Source: Parasulfitobacter algicola
GTDB taxonomy: Bacteria; Pseudomonadota; Alphaproteobacteria; Rhodobacterales; Rhodobacteraceae
DNA length: 64,000 bases
Reading direction: 5' to 3'
Assembly (NCBI RefSeq): GCF_013315265.1
Contig: NZ_JABUFE010000005.1
Location: 160,175-224,174 of the forward strand
Part shown: positions 15,893-28,216 of the stretch, piece by piece
How positions within the stretch are numbered: position 1 is the first letter of the stretch
Layout of the letters: each line of letters opens with the position of its first letter
Program-made: the position numbers and the translations under genes
Notes under the pieces: generated by a model
Told to the model about the DNA's origin: nothing
What the model saw: only the letters and a program-made list of their open reading frames with translations
Database searches by the model: none

Positions 15893-16648
15893 ATGTTTGC
15901 GGTCCTAAAGACTGGTGGCAAGCAATATAAAGTTTCCAGCGGCGATGTGCTTCGCGTTGAGAAACTGGCTGCTGACGCTGGCGAAACAGTTCAATTCAAC
16001 GATATTTTGATGATCGGCAGCACGATTGGTGCACCTTTTGTCAAAGGTGCCGGCGTTCAGGCCGAAGTGATCGATCAGATCAAAGGTGACAAGGTGATCC
16101 ACTTTGTCAAACGCCGTCGTAAGCACGGATCAAAGCGTACAAAAGGACACCGTCAACAACTGACGCTGTTGCGTATCACTGATCTTATGGAAAAAGGCGC
16201 TGATAAATCCGGCGTCAAGGCTGCAATGGGTGCGGGATCTGTGTCTGCTGCTGCCGTAAGCGCACCGGCCAAAAAGGCGGATGCGAAAAAACCGGCAAAA
16301 GCCGACGCTAAACCTGCTAAAAAAGCAGAAAAGAAGGCTGAGCCAAAGAAAGAAGCGCCTAAAAAGGCTGTGAAAACAGAATCTGCAGCAACTGGCGCTG
16401 GTACCAAACCTGCCAACCTGCTGAAGAAAGCCCGCGATGGCAAACCTGATGATCTGAAAAAGATTTCCGGCGTTGGACCAAAGCTGGAAGGTCTGTTGCA
16501 CGATAATGGCGTTTTCCACTTTGATCAGATTTCAGCTTGGACTGCGGATGAAATTGCCTATATGGATGACCAACTGTCATTCAAAGGCCGTATTGAACGC
16601 GACGGTTGGCTTGATCAGGCTGCTAAACTTGCAGCCGAGAAGGAGTAA
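15893..16648 (+). CDS. rplU: 50S ribosomal protein L21 with C-terminal HhH extension
   Basis: A 251-residue protein. Residues 1-103 are normal L21 (MFAVLKTGGKQYKVSSGDVL; then KRRRKHGSKRTKGHRQQLT). A Lys/Ala-rich, probably disordered linker spans about 120-180. The last 70 residues (PDDLKKISGVGPKLEGLLHD, then ISAWTADEIAYMDDQLSFKG) form a helix-hairpin-helix-like domain often seen as a free-standing module in alphaproteobacteria. The start at 15893 follows AAGGAAAG; the longer frame from 15716 is rejected. The linker carries runs of AAA/GCN codons. rpmA follows after 6 bases. Confidence 0.95.
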   Translation: MFAVLKTGGKQYKVSSGDVLRVEKLAADAGETVQFNDILMIGSTIGAPFVKGAGVQAEVIDQIKGDKVIHFVKRRRKHGSKRTKGHRQQLTLLRITDLMEKGADKSGVKAAMGAGSVSAAAVSAPAKKADAKKPAKADAKPAKKAEKKAEPKKEAPKKAVKTESAATGAGTKPANLLKKARDGKPDDLKKISGVGPKLEGLLHDNGVFHFDQISAWTADEIAYMDDQLSFKGRIERDGWLDQAAKLAAEKE

Positions 16649-16654
16649 GACCAC

Positions 16655-16924
16655 ATGGCACACAAAAAAGCAGGCGGTTCATCCCGGAACGGTCGCGACT
16701 CAGCCGGTCGCCGGTTGGGCGTAAAGAAATTTGGCGGCGAAGCCGTTATTCCAGGTAATATCATCGTGCGTCAGCGCGGCACCAAGTGGTGGCCGGGCGC
16801 TGGTGTTGGCCTTGGTAAAGATCATACGATCTTTGCAAAGGTCGAAGGCGCTGTTCAGTTCCACAAAGGACTGAAGGGTCGCACATTTATTTCGGTTCTC
16901 CCGGTGGCGGAGGCCGCTGAATAA
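16655..16924 (+). CDS. rpmA: 50S ribosomal protein L27
   Basis: An 89-residue L27 starting [20 protein letters not shown], so the N-terminal tail that reaches the peptidyl transferase centre needs no processing, unlike in Firmicutes. [20 protein letters not shown] and [12 protein letters not shown] are canonical. It is co-transcribed with rplU and has its own AGAAGGAG ribosome site at the end of rplU. A strong terminator follows. Confidence 0.98.
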   Translation: MAHKKAGGSSRNGRDSAGRRLGVKKFGGEAVIPGNIIVRQRGTKWWPGAGVGLGKDHTIFAKVEGAVQFHKGLKGRTFISVLPVAEAAE

Positions 16925-16952
16925 GCCGAAACCTGAATTAGACATTTTAGGG

Positions 16953-16981
16953 GGATCGGCTTAAAAGCCGGTCCTTTTTTC
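16953..16981 (+). terminator. Rho-independent terminator after rpmA
   Basis: GGATCGGCTT (16953-16962), an AA loop and AAGCCGGTCC (16965-16974) form a 10-bp stem with one G-T pair, followed directly by six T residues. It ends the rplU-rpmA transcript. Confidence 0.9.
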
Positions 16982-17010
16982 GTTTCATACTTTTCAGGAG
17001 GAGGAAAGTT

Positions 17011-17550
17011 ATGACTGTTGATTTATTTATCCAACCAAACGTCATTACGGCGCAACGTCTGGTTTTGCGACCATTACGGGCCTCGGATCAGGGATTAATC
17101 GACATGTATGCCAGCGATGAACGCGTGGCGCGCATGACCACCAGCATTCCACACCCGTTACCCCCTGGCGCGACAGAGGCGTTTATCTCTCGTGCAAGCG
17201 ACGTCAACCGCACTGAAGACGTTTGGGTGATGGACGGGTCCGAACGCGGCCTGGCGGAAGTTTTGGGTGTGATCGGTCTTGAACGTATGGATCGTCAACA
17301 GTCCGAAATCAGCTATTGGGTCGCGCCTGCATTCTGGAATACCGGCTTTGCATCCGAAGCCTTGCAAGCCATTGTCGAGGCCAATCCACAGGGCGCTAAA
17401 ACGCTGTTTGGATCGGTCTTTCAGGATAATCCTGCATCGGCGCGGGTGCTGACCCATTGCGGGTTCGAATATCTTGGTGACGCCGAAGCCTTTTCGGTTG
17501 CTCGAAATGCCAAAGTTGCCACTTGGACCTATCTGAAAAAGCTTGGATGA
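17011..17550 (+). CDS. GNAT acetyltransferase, RimJ/RimL type
   Basis: A 179-residue acetyl-CoA-dependent N-acetyltransferase. TAQRLVLRPLRASDQGLIDM is the usual first strand and helix; the later ISYWVAPAFWNTGFASEALQ region has the RimL-type W-x-x-G-x-A-x-E-A acetyl-CoA loop, and NPASARVLTHCGF is the helix before the last strand. An AGGAGG site lies just before the ATG at 17011. Substrate unknown. It directly abuts a second, double GNAT gene, and this order before obgE is common in Rhodobacterales. Confidence 0.85.
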   Translation: MTVDLFIQPNVITAQRLVLRPLRASDQGLIDMYASDERVARMTTSIPHPLPPGATEAFISRASDVNRTEDVWVMDGSERGLAEVLGVIGLERMDRQQSEISYWVAPAFWNTGFASEALQAIVEANPQGAKTLFGSVFQDNPASARVLTHCGFEYLGDAEAFSVARNAKVATWTYLKKLG

Positions 17551-20703
<3,153 letters not shown>

Positions 20704-20707
<4 letters not shown>

Positions 20708-21969
20708 AAGACATGGAAAATATTGCCGCAATGATGGCCGAGATCGGTGCGCTGGCTAAAGCTGCAGCGCATGACTTGGCCTTTGCCAGTGCAGAACGCA
20801 AACATGCTGCCCTGATTGGTGCAGCTGACGCCGTTTGGCAACGCCGTGCTGAGATTATCGAGGCGAACGTCAAGGATATGGATTATGGCCGTGAAAAGGG
20901 CCTGACTGATGCGATGATGGATCGTCTGATGCTGGACGAAGATCGCATTCGCGGCATTGTCGATGGGTTGCGCGCTGTTGCTGAACAAAAAGATCCTGTG
21001 GGCGAGGTTATGACCGAATGGGATATGGCCAGCGGGCTGCATATTAAGCGCGTTCGTACGCCCCTGGGTGTGATCGGCGTGATCTATGAAAGCCGCCCGA
21101 ATGTGACGGCCGACGCGGGTGCGTTGTGTCTGAAAGCCGGGAATGCTGTGATTTTGCGTGGTGGCTCCGAAAGCTTTCATTCATCGGGCCTGATCCACGA
21201 ATGTTTGCAAGACGGCCTACGCAGTGCAAATCTGCCTGAAGATGCCATTCAGCGTGTCCCAATCCGTGATCGGGATGCCGTAAGCCAGATGTTGCAAATG
21301 ACTGATACAATTGACGTTATTGTGCCACGTGGCGGTAAAGGTCTGGTTGGTCTGGTCCAGCGCGAAGCCCGCGTACCTGTGTTCGCCCATTTGGAAGGGA
21401 TCGTGCATGTCTATGTTGATGCCAAGGCCGATCCTGAAAAAGCGCTGAAGGTGATCCTGAACGCCAAAACCCGCCGCACGGGCATTTGTGGTTCGGCCGA
21501 ATGCCTGCTGATCCACCGCGATGTAGTCAATACAATCGGGCAGGGTGTGATCCGTGCATTGATTGATAAGGGCGTCGAAGTTCGTGGCGATGAAACCCTG
21601 ATGACGATTGATGGCGTGGTTCAGGCCGTAGATACCGATTGGGGCTGCGAATATCTGGACATGAAGATCGCCGCGAAGGCCGTTGATAATATTGATGAAG
21701 CCATTGCGCATATCCGGAAGTACGGATCACAGCACACCGACTGTATTCTGACCGAAGATGATGTGGCGGCCGAGCATTTCTTCATACGGCTCGACAGCGC
21801 AATTCTGATGCACAATGCCTCGACCCAGTTCGCGGATGGTGGCGAATTTGGAATGGGGGCTGAAATTGGAATTGCGACGGGTAAAATGCACGCCCGCGGG
21901 CCTGTTGGGGCCGAACAGCTGACCAGTTTCAAGTATCTTGTGACGGGTGATGGGGCTGTGCGCAGCTAA
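20704..21969 (+). CDS. proA: Gamma-glutamyl phosphate reductase
   Basis: A 421-residue aldehyde-dehydrogenase-fold enzyme that reduces gamma-glutamyl phosphate with NADPH, the second step of proline synthesis. [20 protein letters not shown], the [14 protein letters not shown] segment and [12 protein letters not shown] are typical, and the catalytic Cys lies in [17 protein letters not shown]. It is translationally coupled to proB by a 4-base overlap. Confidence 0.98.
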
Positions 21970-22005
21970 CCGCAGATAAGTATTACATATGTAAATGGAC
22001 TGGCA

Positions 22006-22779
22006 ATGAAGCAGACATTCTGGGTTTTTATCAGTGTTTTTATCTTTGGCGCCGGTATATCGATTGCAGATATTCATAAGTGTGATCGTCTTGCCAGTTA
22101 TGGGCGAGATCATCAGACCGTTTCAGAGGCCATAGAAGTAGACATCTTGGTTCGGCATTTGCCAGATGCTATCCTGGCTTGTCAGAACGCGTTTAATACA
22201 TACCCCGAGAATTTGAGATTTAAGTTTCAGCTGGCCCGGGCCTATCTGGCAGATGATAATGCTGAACATGGTCTGCCCTTGATGTTAAAAACTGCAGAAC
22301 TGGGGTATCCCGCTGCGCAGTACCAGATGGGGCTTATCTATCGTGAGGGCAGGTTGCTTCCACAGGACAATGCTATTGCAAGGGAATGGTATGACCGTGC
22401 CGTTGCAGCTGGCAATGCTCATGCGATGTATAATCTTGGTGTGATGAAACGGCGCGGCATTGGCGGCGAGGCTGATCTGACTGGTGCCGTAAATCTTTAT
22501 CAGCATGCAGCTGATCTGGGTCATGCCGATGCTTGGGCAAATCTGGGCATGATGCATCTGAAGGGTCTTGGTGCAGACCAGAACGACAGGATGGCTTTTG
22601 AAGCAACGTTGAAAGCCGCAGAGCGTAGCAGCCTTATTGGAATGTATAACGCCGGATACTTTTATGAAGAAGGCATTGGAACGCGGGCGGATCGTGCAAA
22701 GGCCATCGAATGGTATCGCCGCGCCGCTGATCTGGGCGATCATGAAGCGCAAGCGGCTTTAGAATCTCTTTTGCGTTGA
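22006..22779 (+). CDS. Exported SEL1-repeat protein
   Basis: A 257-residue protein with an N-terminal signal (MKQTFWVFISVFIFGAGISI) and at least four SEL1-like repeats from about residue 80: AELGYPAAQYQMGLIYREGR, AAGNAHAMYNLGVMKRRGIG, ADLGHADAWANLGMMHLKGL and a last one ending ADLGDHEAQAALESLLR. Such solenoids are protein-binding scaffolds, often periplasmic. There is a 36-base gap after proA. Partner unknown. Confidence 0.82.
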   Translation: MKQTFWVFISVFIFGAGISIADIHKCDRLASYGRDHQTVSEAIEVDILVRHLPDAILACQNAFNTYPENLRFKFQLARAYLADDNAEHGLPLMLKTAELGYPAAQYQMGLIYREGRLLPQDNAIAREWYDRAVAAGNAHAMYNLGVMKRRGIGGEADLTGAVNLYQHAADLGHADAWANLGMMHLKGLGADQNDRMAFEATLKAAERSSLIGMYNAGYFYEEGIGTRADRAKAIEWYRRAADLGDHEAQAALESLLR

Positions 22780-22885
22780 TCTAGATTGTTCAGAGAATAA
22801 AAAATTCGTGTTGATGACATCGGCTAAAAGCAGGCGTAGTTTCGGACTGAATTCGTAATTTTATCACTGTCGAATTAATTCAGAC

Positions 22886-23485
22886 TTATAAAGTGATAAC
22901 AATCTGGCGATCTTCCAGCGTATATTCAATATTACGACCGGCTGCGATTAAAAATCCTGGTAGAAGTGCAAATTGCACATGTGCAGCGGCGGGAAGGTCG
23001 GAGGTATCGTCCTTGTAAAGCCGTTCCCAAAGTGCTGGATCCGTTTTGAATTTGTCAGCTGTCGCTGTCAGGGTCCAGCGTTCTGCGGTTTTCTCAATCA
23101 TGATCGCACCGCCATAGGCCATAGCACTTTCTAGACATTGCAAGGCCAGAAAAACCAGACGGACATCGACACGGGATTGGGCTCCTTGGGGTTTCCAGTC
23201 GTATTCCACGCGCCCGCCCTGAGATACAGCATTCAGCGACGCGATCACCTCAGTCTCGCTGATTTTGCTGTCATCGCTGGCCGCCCCAAAAGCGATGCGG
23301 AAAAACTTGATACGTGCATTCGCGTTTTCGACACTTTCCGAAATTAACTGCATTTCCGGGCCTTGTGCGACGCCCGACATACCCAAAAGTTCAACACCAT
23401 TTGCGATTGCCCCAATGGGGCTGATAAGGTCGTGGCAGATACGAGAACCGACAAGCGCGGTCAGGTCGGGTGTGCGATCAGACAT
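22886..23485 (-). CDS. chpT: Histidine phosphotransferase ChpT
   Basis: A 199-residue protein with VGSRICHDLISPIGAIANGV near the start, where His18 would be the phosphorylated residue, and a degenerate ATPase-like second half. In alphaproteobacteria ChpT relays phosphate from CckA to CtrA and CpdR; in Rhodobacterales this pathway controls motility, gene transfer agents and quorum-linked traits rather than viability. The start is at MSDRTPDLTALVG. It is divergent from the DUF3553 gene 24 bases away. CckA and CtrA are not in the window. Confidence 0.88.
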   Translation of the reverse strand: MSDRTPDLTALVGSRICHDLISPIGAIANGVELLGMSGVAQGPEMQLISESVENANARIKFFRIAFGAASDDSKISETEVIASLNAVSQGGRVEYDWKPQGAQSRVDVRLVFLALQCLESAMAYGGAIMIEKTAERWTLTATADKFKTDPALWERLYKDDTSDLPAAAHVQFALLPGFLIAAGRNIEYTLEDRQIVITL

Positions 23486-23509
23486 GATGTGTTTCCTTAG
23501 GGGATTTGA

Positions 23510-23692
23510 ATGCAGGATATGAATGCAATGCTAGAGCCTGGAATGCTGGTGCGTCACCCGGATCAGCCTGATTGGGGGATGGGACAGGTGCAATCCAACA
23601 TTGGTGGCAAAATCACGGTGAATTTCCGAGACGCAGGTAAGGTCGTGATTGATGGTACACATATCGAACTTGTCCCGGTTTTTGACGCATAA
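23510..23692 (+). CDS. DUF3553 domain protein
   Basis: A 60-residue protein: MLEPGMLVRHPDQPDWGMGQ, then VQSNIGGKITVNFRDAGKVV. The VRHPxxPxWGxGxVxxxxGxxxxVxFxxxG pattern is DUF3553, a small beta-barrel like the C-terminal part of UvrD/CarD-type modules. Function unknown. The start could be MQDMNAML or a Met a few residues on. It is divergent from chpT. Confidence 0.8.
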   Translation: MQDMNAMLEPGMLVRHPDQPDWGMGQVQSNIGGKITVNFRDAGKVVIDGTHIELVPVFDA

Positions 23693-23814
23693 TTATGCAA
23701 AATTGTGTTCAGGTGAAGCTATCACAACTTATGGTCGAGTCAATGAATCTGATGTTGCCATTCCGCTGGTCGATGCTTAGAAGCAGCGCACTGTCAACAA
23801 CGACATAAGTCTGA

Positions 23815-24582
23815 ATGACCCATTGCCCCGAATTTGAAACCCGTTTGGCCGAAAACGAGGATGACCTGCGCGCTGCACAAGCGCTTAGGTATCGTGTTTT
23901 TGTGTCTGAACTGGGCGGTGAGGGTGATTTGGTCGATCACAACGAAAAGCTTGAAAAAGATCGGTTTGATCCCTTTTTTGATCATATGTTGTTGCTGGAT
24001 CATGCGCGTACCGGATCACCTGTTGTAGGGGTGTACCGCTTGTTGCGTTGTGATCAGGCCGCGGATGCGGGACAGTTTTATTCCGAAGATGAATATGATC
24101 TGACTAAGTTAAAGACCAGCGGGCGACGTTTGCTGGAACTGGGACGATCATGCGTGGATGCAGATTATCGCGGTGGTACTGCCCTGTTTCAGCTTTGGAA
24201 CGGGCTGGCTGATTATGTGAAAGCGCATCAGATCGAAGTGCTGTTTGGTGTGGCCAGTTTTCACGGCACTGACGCACAAGCCTTGGCGCAACCGCTTAGC
24301 TTTCTGCACCATCGCTATCTTGCGCCAGAAGATATTCGGGTACGGGCGCGCGACGGTCATTTTCAATCCATGGACTTGATCCCTGAAAATCAGATTGATC
24401 GCAAGCAGGCGATTATGAAGACCCCCCAGCTGATCAAAGCTTATCTGCGTCTTGGCGGTGTGGTGGCCGAAGGGGCCTTTATTGATCATGCATTCAATAC
24501 AACAGATGTGTGTCTAATTATGGATACCGAACGTTTGAATGCGCGGCAGGCCAATTTGTACACAAAAGGCAACGCCGCATGA
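23815..24582 (+). CDS. olsB: Ornithine lipid synthase N-acyltransferase OlsB
   Basis: A 255-residue GNAT-fold acyltransferase. AAQALRYRVFVSELGG, FDHMLLLDH, VGVYRLLR and LLELGRSCVDADYRGGTALF are the OlsB pattern. OlsB moves a 3-hydroxyacyl group from ACP to the alpha-amino group of ornithine, giving lyso-ornithine lipid. It overlaps olsA by 4 bases. Ornithine lipids often rise in phosphate limitation; no Pho-box-like repeat was seen upstream. Confidence 0.88.
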   Translation: MTHCPEFETRLAENEDDLRAAQALRYRVFVSELGGEGDLVDHNEKLEKDRFDPFFDHMLLLDHARTGSPVVGVYRLLRCDQAADAGQFYSEDEYDLTKLKTSGRRLLELGRSCVDADYRGGTALFQLWNGLADYVKAHQIEVLFGVASFHGTDAQALAQPLSFLHHRYLAPEDIRVRARDGHFQSMDLIPENQIDRKQAIMKTPQLIKAYLRLGGVVAEGAFIDHAFNTTDVCLIMDTERLNARQANLYTKGNAA

Positions 24583-25415
24583 GCCAGGCTTGGGATCAAG
24601 GGCTGCAGCCGCAGCCGGTTCATATGACGCTTGCGGGCTGGTTGCGGGCCGGACTGCGCGCGGTGCCACTGGCCTTGGTGACCTTTGGCTGTCTTGCAGT
24701 GTTGTTGCTGATCCGATTGTTTGAACGCCCATTGTGCGGCGTGCATCGCCCTGTGACGCCTTTTATCACGCAGTTTGTGTGTTGGAGCGCCTTTCGCATT
24801 ATGGGCATCAAGCATCGGGTCACCGGTGAGGTGATGAAAAAGCACGGTGCAGTTGTGGCCAATCATGGGTCATGGCTGGATATTTTTGCATTGAATGTCA
24901 GTAAGCGTATTTATTTTGTGTCCAAGTCCGAGGTCGCAGATTGGCCTGGAATTGGTTTATTGGCGCGTGCCACTGGCACGGTTTTTATCAACCGTGACCG
25001 TCGCGAGGCGCAGGCGCAAAAGCAGATGTTCCAGGATCGCCTTAAGGCGGGTCATAAGCTGCTTTTCTTTCCCGAAGGCACTTCAACCGATGGGCAGCGT
25101 GTTTTACCTTTTAAATCAACGCTTTTTGCGGCGTTCTTAACAGATGAGTTAAAGGATATTCTGTGGATTCAGCCCGTAAGTGTTCTATACACTGCGCCAA
25201 ACGGCGAAGATGTGCGGTTTTACGGATGGTGGGGCGACATGGGTTTTGGCAGCCATCTGAAAAAGATACTGGCAGCGCGTCGGCAAGGGCGTGTCGATGT
25301 GGTTTATCACCCGCCGGTCCGCATCGCTGATTTCAGCTGTCGTAAATCCTTGGCTAAGCATCTTGAGCGCGTGATACGTGACGCTGTATTGCCGCAGCTT
25401 ACTGCGGGATCTTAG
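24579..25415 (+). CDS. olsA: 1-acyl-sn-glycerol-3-phosphate-type O-acyltransferase OlsA
   Basis: A 278-residue PlsC-family membrane enzyme starting MSQAWDQGLQPQPVHMTLAG; the longer frame from 24510 lies within olsB and is rejected. A transmembrane segment is at about 30-50 (ALVTFGCLAVLLLIRLF). The catalytic NHGSWLD (H-x4-D) motif and the FPEGTST acyl-acceptor motif are present. OlsA adds the ester-linked acyl chain to lyso-ornithine lipid. It ends 16 bases inside the convergent small protein gene. Confidence 0.9.
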   Translation: MSQAWDQGLQPQPVHMTLAGWLRAGLRAVPLALVTFGCLAVLLLIRLFERPLCGVHRPVTPFITQFVCWSAFRIMGIKHRVTGEVMKKHGAVVANHGSWLDIFALNVSKRIYFVSKSEVADWPGIGLLARATGTVFINRDRREAQAQKQMFQDRLKAGHKLLFFPEGTSTDGQRVLPFKSTLFAAFLTDELKDILWIQPVSVLYTAPNGEDVRFYGWWGDMGFGSHLKKILAARRQGRVDVVYHPPVRIADFSCRKSLAKHLERVIRDAVLPQLTAGS

Positions 25416-25641
25416 GTGAAATTGGCGGCAGTTGCACGTGACTTTCGGGGGCGACCCGCAGAACGCCCTTCAGCTCTTCCAATTTACAAATGTTATCTGC
25501 GTCGCAGGATCCGTAAATCGCGCCGATCATCGGGATGACCCGTTCAACCTGCATACCCATCTGAGCCGCACTACGACTGACGTCTTCTGGGTCTGTGCCG
25601 CCTTTGATGTCGACAATCACTTTGATGTCTACTTGGGCCAT
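25399..25641 (-). CDS. Small I9-inhibitor-like protein next to subtilase
   Basis: An 80-residue protein starting MAQVDIKVIVDIKGGTDPED. The predicted order strand (DIKVIVDI), helix (EDVSRSAAQMGMQV), strands (ERVIPMIGAIYGSC), helix (ADNICKLEELKG) and strand (VLRVAPESHVQL) suits the beta-alpha-beta-beta-alpha-beta fold of subtilisin propeptides. It follows the S8 protease by 57 bases on the same strand. A role as a trans-acting inhibitor or chaperone of that protease is inference from fold and context. Confidence 0.5.
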   Translation of the reverse strand: MAQVDIKVIVDIKGGTDPEDVSRSAAQMGMQVERVIPMIGAIYGSCDADNICKLEELKGVLRVAPESHVQLPPISPKIPQ

Positions 25642-25698
25642 GTGGTGGATCCTTGTGTCTGTTCATCCTTATATATGCGCTTTTGCAGCAAAAAGAAC

Positions 25699-26907
25699 CT
25701 AGGCGATTGCATCTGCAACGCCCGGCACAAACACAAGACCCGCACCGATGTCGCGTTCTGCATCCTGCAATGGTCGCGTATTCTGCACCAGCGCATCCCA
25801 CAAAGCCTGTCCGCGCAAGTTGGGGTCAGTTTCCGCCCAAAGGGCGGCGATACCTGCCACATGTGGGCAGGCCATGCTGGTCCCTGACAAGGTGCGGTAC
25901 AACTGTGGTGCGGGCGAGGCGGAAAAAACACCGACACCGGGACCGGCGATGTTAATCTCGCCGCCATTCGAGTTGATGCCGCCGCTGGAAAAGTCAGCCA
26001 CGGCCAGTGTCGGATCAAGCGCGGCGACAGCCATGATTGATGGCGCATTCGCAGGGCTGCCCACAGGCGCGATATAGCCATAGCTGCGTGCGCTATCGTT
26101 CCCTGCCGCCGCGATGATCAGACATCCATTTTGCAAGGCAATCTGGGCAAGATCTTCATATTCCGGTATAAATGTCTCGCCCTCGCGGACGGGGGCGCCA
26201 AGTGACATAGAAATGATGTCGCAATTCTGTTCGATGGCCCACGCCATGCCGGTCAGAATGTCCCGTTCACGCCCGGTACCGTTGTTGCCCAAAACTTTAC
26301 CGATATATAAATCGGCTTCGGGCGCGACGCCGTATCTAAAGCTGCCATCCGATGTCAGGCCGCCTGCCGCGGTACCTGCGCAATGGGTGCCATGACCCTG
26401 ACCATCTTGCACGGTTTCGCCACGCACGAAACTTTCGGAAACGATGTTGCGCCCCGTAAAATCCGGATGTTGAAGATCAAACCCGGTATCCAAAACGGCA
26501 AGCTTGACGCCAGCACCCGTCAAGGCACTGGTCCATGCGCCAACAGCATCTACCCCCCATGTCTTTTCATCGTCATCTTCAAAGGTCTCGAACGCGAAAT
26601 AGTAAAATTCTGGCCGCACAGACCGCACCCGCTCGTCGTCTTTTAGTTTTGATCTGATATTTGAATTTTCTGATAAGCCCAGATTTTCAGATAAAAACCC
26701 GATGTTGACGTGTTCAAGGATCAACGCGCCCATCTGCTGCGCTTCGTCCGGAAAATGCCCGGCCTGCGGCACATAAGATGCGACATCTGATCCCGCCAGA
26801 TTTGATAAAATGCTATGTTGCGTGGCCAGATCAACGCCGGCATGAAATGATATAACACTGCCACCGGTGGGCCTTGGCCGTTGTAAATCAAGCAGTTTTC
26901 GGGACAT
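25699..26907 (-). CDS. Subtilisin-family (S8) serine protease without signal peptide
   Basis: A 402-residue peptidase. The catalytic triad is visible: Asp in KLAVLDTGFDLQHPDF, His in GQGHGTHCAGTAAGG, and Ser in SGTSMACPHVAGIAALWAE, with oxyanion Asn in IIAAAGNDSARS. Residues 1-110 look like a propeptide. The N-terminus (MSRKLLDLQRPRPTGGSVIS) has no signal peptide, so the enzyme is either cytoplasmic or exported another way. An 80-residue gene follows on the same strand. Natural substrate unknown. Confidence 0.9.
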   Translation of the reverse strand: MSRKLLDLQRPRPTGGSVISFHAGVDLATQHSILSNLAGSDVASYVPQAGHFPDEAQQMGALILEHVNIGFLSENLGLSENSNIRSKLKDDERVRSVRPEFYYFAFETFEDDDEKTWGVDAVGAWTSALTGAGVKLAVLDTGFDLQHPDFTGRNIVSESFVRGETVQDGQGHGTHCAGTAAGGLTSDGSFRYGVAPEADLYIGKVLGNNGTGRERDILTGMAWAIEQNCDIISMSLGAPVREGETFIPEYEDLAQIALQNGCLIIAAAGNDSARSYGYIAPVGSPANAPSIMAVAALDPTLAVADFSSGGINSNGGEINIAGPGVGVFSASPAPQLYRTLSGTSMACPHVAGIAALWAETDPNLRGQALWDALVQNTRPLQDAERDIGAGLVFVPGVADAIA

Positions 26908-27126
26908 TGGCGGCTCCTGTTCAATCGGTGGGTGTTTGCAAACGTGGGTACGTTGTACGGTGTCATCAAGCGTAAAGCGGGTACAGTCAAGAATCTGAGC
27001 TTTGTTCAGCCGATTTTAGGGCAGGCAGTAAGTCAAGCTTTGCCGAAGGGCGTTTTTAAACCTGTTATGTGATCCTTGACGGTGTCGCCCAACCATGTCC
27101 TAAGGATGAAAACGACGGGAACAGTG

Positions 27127-27705
27127 ATGTTAAGACGGCTTTACGATTGGACCATTTCCCTGGCGGATCATCCGCGTGCGCTTTGGGTCCTGGCGTTTGT
27201 ATCTTTTATCGAAAGCTCGGTCTTTCCGATCCCGCCGGATGTTCTGATGATCCCGATGATTTTGGCACGCCCGTCGCGCGCCTGGCTGATTGCCAGCGTG
27301 GCGCTAGTGTCGTCGGTTCTGGGCGGATTGCTGGGCTATGCCATAGGGGCGTTTTTCTATGAACAGATCGGGCAGCCGATCCTGGCATCACTAGGAAAAG
27401 CCGACGCGATGGAGGCGTTTAACACCCGGTTCAACGACTTTGGGTTTTGGGCCGTTCTGATCGCAGGACTGACGCCGTTTCCTTACAAAGTCATCACGAT
27501 CATGGCGGGTTGGACAGGCATGCCGCTTGGAACGTTTATCATCACATCGATTATCGCGCGCGGCGGACGGTTTTTTATCGTGGCCGGTCTTTTGTGGGCG
27601 TTCGGCACACCCATTCGTGATTTTATTGAACGTCGGCTTGGGCTTGTCTTTATTGTCTTTGTGGTCCTTCTTGTCGGGGGTTTCGCAGTGGTAAAATACA
27701 TATGA
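27127..27705 (+). CDS. DedA/YqaA-family membrane protein
   Basis: About 193 residues from MLRRLYDWTISLADHPRALW. VSFIESSVFPIPPDVLMIPM and AGLTPFPYKVITIMAGWTGM are the paired half-helix motifs of the VTT/DedA superfamily (YqaA branch), which are lipid-scramblase or transporter-like. About five membrane segments are visible. In-frame starts also occur at 27076, 27106 and 27124. It overlaps dsbB by 4 bases. Confidence 0.85.
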   Translation: MLRRLYDWTISLADHPRALWVLAFVSFIESSVFPIPPDVLMIPMILARPSRAWLIASVALVSSVLGGLLGYAIGAFFYEQIGQPILASLGKADAMEAFNTRFNDFGFWAVLIAGLTPFPYKVITIMAGWTGMPLGTFIITSIIARGGRFFIVAGLLWAFGTPIRDFIERRLGLVFIVFVVLLVGGFAVVKYI

Positions 27706-28181
27706 CATCCAGAACTTTGGTTATACTGGCCGCATCCGGATCGATGGCGCTTTTGATGGGGGCGTGGGCGTTTCAATACATCGGTGGGCTTGCCCCTTGC
27801 CAGATGTGTTATTGGCAGCGTTGGCCACATATGGCGGCGGTTGCTTTTGGTGCGGCGGCGGTGGCTTTTGGAACATCACGGCTGTGGATGGCTTTGGGTG
27901 CACTGGCGGCACTGGCAACTGCCTTGATTGGTGTCTATCACGCTGGTGTCGAACAGAAATGGTGGGCAGGTCCGCAATCATGTTCTGGTGGTGGATTAAG
28001 TGGCCTTAGCGGTGCTGATCTTCTGTCGCTTGATGGTCCAGGTATTGTGATGTGTGATCAAATCGCGTGGCAAATGCTTGGCATATCTATGGCTGGCTGG
28101 AATGCTTTGGCATCCTTTGGATTGGCAGGGCTATGGGTCTGGGCAATGCTCAAGCACACAAAAAGCCTTACGTCGCATTAA
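27702..28181 (+). CDS. dsbB: Disulfide bond formation protein B
   Basis: A 159-residue four-helix membrane protein. The first redox pair is CQMC in LAPCQMCYWQRWPH; the second periplasmic loop holds Cys in GPQSCSGGG and GIVMCDQ. DsbB reoxidises DsbA and passes electrons to quinone. It overlaps the DedA-like gene by 4 bases and converges with livM. Two small cysteine-rich exported proteins are encoded a few kb away. Confidence 0.92.
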   Translation: MTSRTLVILAASGSMALLMGAWAFQYIGGLAPCQMCYWQRWPHMAAVAFGAAAVAFGTSRLWMALGALAALATALIGVYHAGVEQKWWAGPQSCSGGGLSGLSGADLLSLDGPGIVMCDQIAWQMLGISMAGWNALASFGLAGLWVWAMLKHTKSLTSH

Positions 28182-28216
28182 CCGAAATAATGCGCTTAGG
28201 TGTCTAATGGCTATTT

